Translations under genes and position numbers: made by a program
Shown: piece by piece, positions 47,481 to 54,398 of the stretch
How positions within the stretch are numbered: position 1 is the stretch's first letter
How the letters are laid out: every line of letters starts with the position of its first letter
Assembly: GCA_017440755.1 (NCBI GenBank)
Contig: JAFSGP010000009.1
Coordinates: 1-54,398 of the forward strand
Reading direction: 5' to 3'
Length of the DNA: 54,398 nucleotides
Source of the DNA: Clostridia bacterium
GTDB lineage: Bacteria; Bacillota; Clostridia; Oscillospirales; Acutalibacteraceae
The notes under the pieces: generated by a model
What the model was told of the DNA's origin: nothing
Seen by the model: the letters and a program-made list of their open reading frames with translations, nothing else
Databases searched by the model: none

Positions 47481-48689
47481 GTGAACGGAGAAATGGTAAA
47501 AAACATTCGCGGCGTTTTGGTTGACTCCACCATTATTTCCTCTCTGGCGGACAAGGTAACTGCGCTCCCTTGTTCGGCAGGGTCTTTTGTTGTTTTTCCC
47601 GGCTTTTGCGACGTGCATGTGCATTTTCGCGAGCCGGGATTTTCTTATAAAGAGACGATGGTCACCGGCGGACGGTCGGCGGCACGGGGCGGCTACACCG
47701 CGGTGTGCACCATGCCCAACCTGAACCCCGTTCCCGACAGCCAGCCTCACCTGCAGGAGCAGCTGACGCTGGCGCAGAACAGCCCCGTTCACGTGTACCC
47801 CTACGGCGCCATCACGGTGGGGCAGCAGGGTGAGCGGTTGGCGGATATGGCAGATATGGCGCCCTACGCCATCGCGTTCTCTGACGACGGTCGGGGTGTG
47901 CAGAGCGAGAGCCTGATGCGACAGGCGATGGAGGAGGCCAAGCGACTGGGACGCATGATTGTCGCCCACTGCGAGGACAACAGCCTGCTCCGCGGCGGCT
48001 ACATTCACGACGGCGCCTACGCCGCTGCCCACGGGCATCGAGGCATCTGCTCCGAGAGCGAGTGGGGTCCCATTGCCCGCGATCTGCGTCTGGCGAAGGA
48101 GACCGGCTGCGCCTACCACGTATGCCACATCTCCTGCAAGGGGAGTGTGGACGTTATCCGCCGTGCCAAGGCGGAGGGGGTGGACGTCACCTGCGAGACG
48201 GCGCCCCACTACCTGACAATGGACGACAGCATGCTACAGGAGGACGGACGGTTCAAGATGAATCCGCCCCTGCGCTCCGCCGCCGACCGAGAGGCGCTGG
48301 TGGAGGGTCTGCTGGACGGCACGGTGGATATGATAGCCACCGACCACGCGCCCCACTCCGCCGAGGAGAAGGCGAGAGGGCTGGAAAAGAGCGCTTTCGG
48401 CGTGGTGGGTCTGGAGACTGCCTTCCCTGTGCTGTATACCCACCTCGTTAGGACGGGCATACTCCCCTTGGAGGACATCATTCACCGCATGGCGGTGGCA
48501 CCGCGACAGCGTTTCGGTATTCCGCTTGGCGCGGATTACACCTTGTGGGAGCTGGACAAGCCCTATACGGTGGACCCGACGGCGTTCGCCTCTATGGGCA
48601 GGGCGACCCCCTTCGCGGGCGACACCCTCTACGGGCGGTGCCTGCTCACCGTCTGCGACGGCAAGATTGTTTACAATGACTGTGTTTAA
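47481..48689 (+). CDS. pyrC: Dihydroorotase
   Basis: The 402-residue zinc enzyme cyclises carbamoyl aspartate to dihydroorotate. DVHVHFREPG holds His46 and His48, metal ligands; YKETMVTGGRSAARGGYT, IVAHCEDN, YHVCHIS and MIATDHAPHS complete the site. It is the Bacillus-type (class I) form. GTG 47481 is chosen as start since AGAGGAGGAG ends about 5 bases upstream; ATG 47493 is further away. The N-terminus (about 40 residues) is shorter than usual, with a reduced beta-sandwich. Confidence 0.94.
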   Translation: MNGEMVKNIRGVLVDSTIISSLADKVTALPCSAGSFVVFPGFCDVHVHFREPGFSYKETMVTGGRSAARGGYTAVCTMPNLNPVPDSQPHLQEQLTLAQNSPVHVYPYGAITVGQQGERLADMADMAPYAIAFSDDGRGVQSESLMRQAMEEAKRLGRMIVAHCEDNSLLRGGYIHDGAYAAAHGHRGICSESEWGPIARDLRLAKETGCAYHVCHISCKGSVDVIRRAKAEGVDVTCETAPHYLTMDDSMLQEDGRFKMNPPLRSAADREALVEGLLDGTVDMIATDHAPHSAEEKARGLEKSAFGVVGLETAFPVLYTHLVRTGILPLEDIIHRMAVAPRQRFGIPLGADYTLWELDKPYTVDPTAFASMGRATPFAGDTLYGRCLLTVCDGKIVYNDCV

Positions 48690-48708
48690 GATATAGGAGG
48701 ACTTCACA

Positions 48709-51700
48709 ATGGCTAAGAGAACAGACCTGAAGAAAATTCTGATTATCGGCTCCGGTCCCATCGTCATCGGACAGGCGGCGGAGTTTGACTATGCGGGCAC
48801 CCAGGCGTGTCTGGCGCTCCGCGAGGAGGGCTACGAGGTGGTGCTGTGTAACTCCAACCCCGCCACCATTATGACCGACACCACCATTGCGGACAAGGTG
48901 TATATGGAGCCGCTGACTCTGGAGTACGTGGCGAAGATTCTCCGCTATGAGCGCCCCGACGCTATCGTCCCCGGCATCGGCGGACAGACGGGTCTGAATT
49001 TGGCCATGCAGCTGGAAAAGAAGGGTATCCTCAAGGAGTGCGGCGTGGAGCTGCTGGGTACCAGCAGTGAATCCATCGAGCGCGCGGAGGACCGTGAGCT
49101 GTTTAAGGAGATGTGCGAGTCCATCGGCGAGCCGGTTATCCCCTCCGAGATTACCTACTCTCTGGAGGAGGCAAAGGAGGCGGCCGCCCGCATCGGCTAT
49201 CCCGTAGTGCTGCGTCCCGCTTTTACGCTGGGCGGCACCGGCGGCGGCTTCGCCAACAACGAGGCGGAGCTTGTGGAGATTGGCACCAACGCCTTCAAGC
49301 TGTCCCCCGTGCATCAGGTGCTGATTGAGAAGAGCGTCAAGGGCTATAAGGAAATCGAGTTCGAGGTAATGCGCGACTCCAAGGACAACGCTATCACCAT
49401 CTGCGGTATGGAGAATGTGGACCCCGTGGGCGTGCACACCGGCGACTCTATCGTGGTGGCGCCTATCCTCTCCCTCAACGACCACGACCTGAAGATGCTC
49501 AACGACTCCGCTATCAAGATTATCCGCGAGTTGAAGATTGAGGGCGGCTGCAACGTGCAGTTTGCGCTGGACCCCAACTCCAGCCAGTATTACCTCATCG
49601 AGGTCAACCCCCGCGTATCCCGTTCCTCCGCCCTGGCGTCCAAGGCCAGTGGCTATCCCATCGCCCGCGTCACCGCCAAGATTGCGGTGGGTATGGAGCT
49701 GAGCGAGATTCCCGTAGCGGGCGGTACCGCCGCTATTGAGCCCAATCTGGACTACATTGTGGCGAAATTCCCCCGCTTCCCCTTTGACAAGTTTACCTCC
49801 GCCCCCAACACCCTGGGCACCCAGATGAAGGCGACCGGCGAGGTGATGGGCATCGGCTCCACGCTGGACGAGTGCTTCCTCAAATCCGTTCGTTCTCTGG
49901 AGACGGGCGTGGATCATTTCTACCACGCCAAGTTTGACGGCAAGACCAAAGAGGAGCTGCTCGCCTACATCGCCGAGAGCCGGGACGATAATATCTACGC
50001 CATTACCCAGCTGGTGCGCTTGGGCATGACGGTGGAGGAACTGCACAAGGCGACCAAGATTACCGAACTGTTCTTGGAGAGCATTGTGCGTATCGTGGAG
50101 ATGGAGAACCGTCTGAAGGCAAACCACGACGAGGACACCTTGCGTGCCGCCAAGAAGATGGGCTTCGCCGACACGGTGATCGCCCGCCTGTGGGGCATCG
50201 ACGAGATTTCCGTCTACAATATGCGCAAAGCGTCGGGCATCACCCCCGTGTTCCGCATGGTGGATACGATGCACACCGGCAAGTATATTGCCTACCTGTA
50301 CTCCTCCTATTCGGGGGAGAACGACTCCCGCCTCACCGACAAGAAGAAGGTGGTGGTGCTGGGCGCCGGTCCTATCCGCATTGGACAGGGCGTAGAGTTC
50401 GACTATTCCACCGTTCACGCGGTGCAGACCATTAAGAAATCCGGCTATGAGGCCATTATTATCAACAACAACCCCGAGACGGTGTCCACTGACTATACCA
50501 CGGCGGACAAGCTGTACTTTGAGCCGCTAACCCCCGAGGATGTGATGGCTATCATCGACTTTGAGCAGCCTCAGGGCGTCATCGCCTCGCTGGGCGGACA
50601 GACCGCCATCAATCTGGCACAGCCCTTGATGGACCGTGGCGTGGAGATCATCGGTACCGACTGCGCCGCCATCGAGCGGGCGGAGAACCGCGACAGCTTC
50701 GAGAAGATTCTGCGGGAATTGAACATTCCCCAGCCCAAGGGTCGCGCGGTGACCAAGATCGAGGACGGCATCAAGGCCGCCAACGAGATCGGCTATCCCG
50801 TGCTGGTGCGCCCTTCCTTCGTGTTGGGCGGTCGCGCCATGCAGATCGTGGCGAAGGACGAGGACCTGCGCCAGTACCTCAAGACCGCCGTGGAGATCGA
50901 CGAGGACAAGCCCGTGCTGGTGGATAAGTACATCGTGGGTAAAGAGGTGGAGGTTGACGCCATCTGCGACGGTCGCGACGTGTTTGTCCCCGGTATTATG
51001 GAGCTGGTGGAGCGCACCGGCGTTCACTCCGGCGACTCCATTTCCGTGTATCCCACCTTCTCGGTATCCGATAAGGTAAAGGGCATCATTCTGCAGTATG
51101 CCAAGGCGCTGGGTCTGGGTATCGGCATCGTGGGTCTGTTCAATATCCAGTTTATCGTGGATAAGAACGACAATGTGTATATCATCGAGGTGAACCCCCG
51201 TTCCTCCCGTACCGTTCCCTTCCTGTCCAAGGCGACGGGCTACTCGCTGGCGGACATCGCCACCGAGGTCATTCTGGGCAAGAGCCTGAAGGAACAGGGC
51301 ATCTTCTGCCTGTATCCGGAGGAGAAGAGCCGCTACTACGTCAAGGTGCCGGTGTTCTCCTTCAATAAGATTAAGGGTCTGGATGCCTATCTGTCCCCCG
51401 AGATGAAGTCGACCGGCGAAGCCATCGGCTACGACGACAAGCTGCACCGCGCCATGCAGAAGGCGCTGATTGCGGGCGGTGTGAACCTGCAGAACTACGG
51501 CACCGTCATCGTGACGCTGGCGGACGAGGACAAGGAGGAGGCTCTCCCCTTGGTGCGCCGTTTCTACGACATGGGCTTCAACATCGAGGCCACCGTTGGC
51601 ACCGCCAACTACCTCAAGGAGCACGGCATCCGCACCCGCGTGCTGAAGAAATTGCTGGAGGGCAGCGAGGAGATCTTCGACTCCATCCGTGCGGGCTATG

Positions 51701-51882
51701 TCAGCTACGTCATCAACACCCGCGCCATTATGTCGGGTGTGCACTACGAGGACGGCGTGCTTATCCGCCGTTGTGCAGTGGAGAACGGCGTGACCCTGTT
51801 CTCCAATCTGGATACCGTCCGCATCGTGCTGGACGTGCTGGAGGAGGTCACTAACAAGGTGTCCACCATCGACGCAAAATAA
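48709..51882 (+). CDS. carB: Carbamoyl-phosphate synthase large subunit
   Basis: The 1057-residue subunit makes carbamoyl phosphate from bicarbonate, ammonia and two ATP. Two homologous ATP-grasp halves start KKILIIGSGPIVIGQAAEFD (residue 7) and KKVVVLGAGPIRIGQGVEFD (about 545). A C-terminal MGS-like allosteric domain follows (about 930-1057). All parts are present and full length. The ammonia-supplying subunit carA, which usually adjoins carB, is not in the window. RBS AGGAGG; 19 bases after pyrC. Confidence 0.97.
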   Translation: MAKRTDLKKILIIGSGPIVIGQAAEFDYAGTQACLALREEGYEVVLCNSNPATIMTDTTIADKVYMEPLTLEYVAKILRYERPDAIVPGIGGQTGLNLAMQLEKKGILKECGVELLGTSSESIERAEDRELFKEMCESIGEPVIPSEITYSLEEAKEAAARIGYPVVLRPAFTLGGTGGGFANNEAELVEIGTNAFKLSPVHQVLIEKSVKGYKEIEFEVMRDSKDNAITICGMENVDPVGVHTGDSIVVAPILSLNDHDLKMLNDSAIKIIRELKIEGGCNVQFALDPNSSQYYLIEVNPRVSRSSALASKASGYPIARVTAKIAVGMELSEIPVAGGTAAIEPNLDYIVAKFPRFPFDKFTSAPNTLGTQMKATGEVMGIGSTLDECFLKSVRSLETGVDHFYHAKFDGKTKEELLAYIAESRDDNIYAITQLVRLGMTVEELHKATKITELFLESIVRIVEMENRLKANHDEDTLRAAKKMGFADTVIARLWGIDEISVYNMRKASGITPVFRMVDTMHTGKYIAYLYSSYSGENDSRLTDKKKVVVLGAGPIRIGQGVEFDYSTVHAVQTIKKSGYEAIIINNNPETVSTDYTTADKLYFEPLTPEDVMAIIDFEQPQGVIASLGGQTAINLAQPLMDRGVEIIGTDCAAIERAENRDSFEKILRELNIPQPKGRAVTKIEDGIKAANEIGYPVLVRPSFVLGGRAMQIVAKDEDLRQYLKTAVEIDEDKPVLVDKYIVGKEVEVDAICDGRDVFVPGIMELVERTGVHSGDSISVYPTFSVSDKVKGIILQYAKALGLGIGIVGLFNIQFIVDKNDNVYIIEVNPRSSRTVPFLSKATGYSLADIATEVILGKSLKEQGIFCLYPEEKSRYYVKVPVFSFNKIKGLDAYLSPEMKSTGEAIGYDDKLHRAMQKALIAGGVNLQNYGTVIVTLADEDKEEALPLVRRFYDMGFNIEATVGTANYLKEHGIRTRVLKKLLEGSEEIFDSIRAGYVSYVINTRAIMSGVHYEDGVLIRRCAVENGVTLFSNLDTVRIVLDVLEEVTNKVSTIDAK

Positions 51883-51900
51883 ATTCCGCAAGGAGCAACT

Positions 51901-52635
51901 ATGAAACAGAGTATCTTTACGATAAAAGAGAATACCCCTCTCACCACCACCGTCTATCGCATGGTGCTGACGGGGGACACCGCCGACATCACCGGTCCCG
52001 GTCAGTTTGTCAACATTCTGCTGGACGGGCTGTACCTGCGCCGCCCCATTTCGGTGTGCGACTGTCAGGGGGACGCCCTCACTCTGGTGTACAAGGTGGT
52101 GGGCAAGGGCACCCGTCAGATGAGCGAGATGACCGTCGGTCAGACGCTGGACGTGCTGACGGGGCTGGGCAACGGCTACGATATGTCCGTGGCGGGGGAT
52201 ACCCCCCTGCTGCTGGGCGGCGGCGTGGGCGTGCCCCCGCTGTATATGCTGGCCCGCCTGCTCCGCGCGCAGGGCAAGGCGGTGTCGGTGGTCCTCGGCT
52301 TCAACACGAAGGACGAGGTCTTCTATGAGGACGAGTTCAAGGCGCTGGGCTGTGCCGTGACGGTGGCTACCGCCGACGGCAGTTACGGGGTAAAGGGCTT
52401 TGTCACCCACGCCCTGCCTGAAAATTACAGTTATTTCTACACCTGCGGTCCCGAGCCGATGCTGAAAGCGGTGTATAAGGCCACCGCCACCTCGGGGCAG
52501 TTCAGCTTTGAGGAGCGTATGGGCTGTGGCTTCGGTGCCTGTATGGGCTGCTCCTGCAAGGTGATCACCGGCTACAAGCGCATCTGCAAGGACGGACCGG
52601 TGCTTCGGAAGGAGGAGATATTATGGGACGCCTGA
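51901..52635 (+). CDS. pyrK: Dihydroorotate dehydrogenase electron-transfer subunit
   Basis: The 244-residue FAD/2Fe-2S subunit passes electrons from PyrD to NAD. The FAD site has LRRPISVCD and GKGTRQMSEM; the NAD site GGGVGVPPLYMLARLL; the 2Fe-2S cluster ERMGCGFGACMGCSCK with Cys209, 214, 217 and 229. The C-terminus overlaps pyrD by 13 bases, consistent with the heterotetramer. Confidence 0.96.
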   Translation: MKQSIFTIKENTPLTTTVYRMVLTGDTADITGPGQFVNILLDGLYLRRPISVCDCQGDALTLVYKVVGKGTRQMSEMTVGQTLDVLTGLGNGYDMSVAGDTPLLLGGGVGVPPLYMLARLLRAQGKAVSVVLGFNTKDEVFYEDEFKALGCAVTVATADGSYGVKGFVTHALPENYSYFYTCGPEPMLKAVYKATATSGQFSFEERMGCGFGACMGCSCKVITGYKRICKDGPVLRKEEILWDA

Positions 52636-53534
52636 ACGTAAATCTATGTGGCATTGAGTTGGACAATCCCATTATCCCCGCCAGCGGCACCTTTGGCTTC
52701 GGCTACGAGTTCGCGGAATTGTACGATATTAACGAATTGGGCACCTTCTCGTTCAAGGGTACCACCAAGGACCCCCGTTTCGGCAACCCTACCCCCCGCA
52801 TTGCTGAGTGCACGGCGGGTATGATCAACGCCGTGGGTCTGCAGAACCCCGGCGTGGACAAGGTCATCGCCGAGGAGCTGCCGAAACTAAAAACCTGCTT
52901 CCACAAGCCGGTGATGGCGAACGTGAGCGGCTTTTCCATCGAGGATTACGCCTACACCTGCGAAAAGCTGGACAAAGAGGAGCAGGTGGGCTGGTTGGAG
53001 GTCAACGTCAGCTGTCCCAACGTGCACGGCGGCGGTATGAGCTTCGGCACCAACCCGCAGGCGGCGGCTGAGGTGACGGCGGCGGTCAAAAAGGTGACCA
53101 ACAAGCCGGTTATCATCAAGCTGTCCCCCAACGTGACGGATATTGTGGCGATTGCCAAGGCCTGCGAGAACGCGGGCGCGGACGGCATCAGCCTGATTAA
53201 TACCCTGCTGGGTATGCGCATCGACCTGCGCACCAAGCAGCCGATTATCGCCAATAAAATGGGCGGTTTTTCGGGACCTGCTATCTTCCCTGTGGCGGTG
53301 CGTATGGTGTATCAGGTGGCGAATGCGGTATCTATTCCCGTCGTCGGTATGGGTGGTGTGTCCACCGCTGAGGACGTCATCGAGCTGATGCTGGCGGGCG
53401 CTACCGCCGTGGAGGTGGGCGCCGCCAATCTGGTAAACCCCTACGCCTGTCGGGATATTATCCGCGACCTACCGGCGGCGATGGACCGCTACGGCATCAC
53501 GGATTTGAAAAGCATTATAGGAGGAGCGAAGTAA
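52623..53534 (+). CDS. pyrD: Dihydroorotate dehydrogenase B (NAD), catalytic subunit
   Basis: The 303-residue FMN enzyme oxidises dihydroorotate to orotate. [26 protein letters not shown] (catalytic base Cys131, the type 1B hallmark), IIKLSPNV and [11 protein letters not shown] are present. It pairs with pyrK directly upstream. An AAGGAGGAG site lies inside the end of pyrK. Confidence 0.97.
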   Translation: MGRLNVNLCGIELDNPIIPASGTFGFGYEFAELYDINELGTFSFKGTTKDPRFGNPTPRIAECTAGMINAVGLQNPGVDKVIAEELPKLKTCFHKPVMANVSGFSIEDYAYTCEKLDKEEQVGWLEVNVSCPNVHGGGMSFGTNPQAAAEVTAAVKKVTNKPVIIKLSPNVTDIVAIAKACENAGADGISLINTLLGMRIDLRTKQPIIANKMGGFSGPAIFPVAVRMVYQVANAVSIPVVGMGGVSTAEDVIELMLAGATAVEVGAANLVNPYACRDIIRDLPAAMDRYGITDLKSIIGGAK

Positions 53535-53535
53535 C

Positions 53536-54240
53536 ATGGGTAAGGACGTTATTGTAGCCTGCGATTTTGCCGGCGCAGAGCAGGTGTTTGCTTTCTTGGA
53601 TAAATTTGAGGGCGTGGAGCGCAAGCCTTTCGTCAAGATTGGCATGGAGCTGTTCTACGGCGCCGGTCCCGACATCGTGCGGGAGATTAAGGCTCGCGGA
53701 CACAAGATTTTCCTGGATTTGAAGCTGCACGATATTCCCAACACTGTCAAGAAGGCGATGAGCGTTCTGTCGGGTCTGGACGTGGATATCACCAACCTGC
53801 ACGCGGGCGGCACCGTCCGTATGATGGAGGCGGCGATTGAGGGTCTGACCCGTCCCGACGGCACTCGTCCGCTTCTGATTGCGGTGACCCAGCTTACCTC
53901 CACCGACCAGGAGGCAATGGAGAACGACCTGCTGATCAAGGAACCCATTGACAAGGTGGTTATGCACTATGCCGCCAACGCCAGAAAGGCGGGTCTGGAC
54001 GGCGTGGTCTGCTCTCCTCTGGAGGCGGGCAAGGTGCACGACACCTGCGGCGCCGACTTCCTCACCATCACCCCCGGTGTGCGTTTCGCCGACGGCGATA
54101 TCGGCGACCAGAAGCGGGTAATGACCCCCGCTGAGGCAAAGAAGATTGGTTCCGACTACATCGTGGTGGGTCGCCCCATCACCGCCGCCGAGGACCCTGT
54201 CGCCGCCTACCGGCGCTGCGTGGCAGAATTCTGCGATTAA
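53536..54240 (+). CDS. pyrF: Orotidine 5'-phosphate decarboxylase
   Basis: The 234-residue type 1 decarboxylase converts OMP to UMP. VACDFAG, the catalytic block [13 protein letters not shown] (Lys-Asp-Lys-Asp type), TQLTS and TPGVRF...VVGRPIT are all seen. It starts one base after the pyrD stop. No terminator is obvious downstream, so the operon might continue past the window, for example into pyrE or carA. Confidence 0.97.
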   Translation: MGKDVIVACDFAGAEQVFAFLDKFEGVERKPFVKIGMELFYGAGPDIVREIKARGHKIFLDLKLHDIPNTVKKAMSVLSGLDVDITNLHAGGTVRMMEAAIEGLTRPDGTRPLLIAVTQLTSTDQEAMENDLLIKEPIDKVVMHYAANARKAGLDGVVCSPLEAGKVHDTCGADFLTITPGVRFADGDIGDQKRVMTPAEAKKIGSDYIVVGRPITAAEDPVAAYRRCVAEFCD

Positions 54241-54306
54241 TCAAAAAATCCACATATAAGTCCAGCTAAGAAATGTCAATAGGGAAAATGAAAAAATATG
54301 ATTTTC

Positions 54307-54334
54307 TTTACAAAATTTTTCGTTTTGATAAAAG
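54307..54334 (+). promoter_or_regulatory. Possible promoter after pyrF
   Basis: TTTACA (54307-54312), 16 bases, TAAAAG (54329-54334), in an AT-rich spacer. Confidence 0.4.
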
Positions 54335-54352
54335 GGTAACCTTAATAGACCT

Positions 54353-54398
54353 TTTGGCTTTCGCCAAATGGCTGGTTGAAGGAGGTGTGCAATCACAT
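54353..54398 (+). other. Leader hairpin and ribosome site of the next gene (cut by window edge)
   Basis: A small hairpin TTTGGC-TTTC-GCCAAA (54353-54368) is followed by AAGGAGGTG (54379-54387) and, after 9 bases, by AT at the last two positions. An ATG start at 54397 is likely, with the gene beyond the edge. Confidence 0.5.

Noticed and set aside
48646..52410. Two long minus-strand frames (590 and 627 residues) opposite carB and pyrK
   Set aside because: Both mirror well-supported pyrimidine genes and have shadow-type His/Leu/Gln-rich composition.

Overview
The window looks like chromosomal DNA of an anaerobic, gut- or rumen-type clostridium, most likely in the Oscillospirales (Ruminococcaceae-like). 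The pointers are strong AGGAGG ribosome sites, fairly GC-rich coding sequence, sigma-A-type promoters with 16-18 bp spacers, the clostridial rnf gene order C-D-G-E-A-B, split pyrK/pyrDb genes, Gram-positive lipoproteins and many short GC-rich inverted repeats. Placement below order level is inference. No rRNA, tRNA, CRISPR array, insertion sequence or prophage was recognised.

Layout. 1-2.5 kb: the tail of an unknown gene, then a minus-strand operon of a CofE-like ligase and a GMP synthetase that has only the ATP-pyrophosphatase half. 2.7-10.7 kb: a SurA/PrsA-like lipoprotein, a class A penicillin-binding protein, homoserine dehydrogenase, aspartate kinase (with a likely internal start for a beta subunit), and a ParA/ParB-like pair. 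10.7-19.5 kb: one long plus-strand run with the six rnf genes, then a tandem FMN_bind-like lipoprotein, ApbE, a second FMN_bind protein, a NusG-II protein and a Gx transporter. Together these resemble an Rnf complex joined to a flavin-based extracytosolic electron-transfer module, preceded by a Rex-like operator. 19.6-25.2 kb: serS, an ABC exporter with its TetR regulator, and araC-birA-bioY.

25.4-36.8 kb is more accessory: nagB, L-fucose isomerase, a cluster of REP-like repeats, a three-gene cassette of unknown small proteins, two YfcE-like phosphoesterases, a low-GC HaeIII-type restriction-modification island, an alanine/sodium symporter, and a GH109-like oxidoreductase with an amidohydrolase. 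36.9-41.7 kb encodes a 1583-residue secreted protein of beta-sandwich-like modules, Cys-rich repeats and three Ig-like repeats. 41.8-47.3 kb: trkA-trkH, then nagA with a ROK-family kinase. 47.4-54.2 kb: the pyrimidine operon pyrC-carB-pyrK-pyrD-pyrF, without carA inside the window.

How it fits together. Rnf would couple ferredoxin oxidation to ion pumping and NAD reduction, and the downstream flavoproteins could pass electrons on outside the membrane. nagA, the ROK kinase, nagB, fucI and the GH109-like enzyme suggest use of mucin or other host-glycan sugars. Two enzymes that usually have a glutamine amidotransferase partner (GMP synthetase and CarB) appear here without it.
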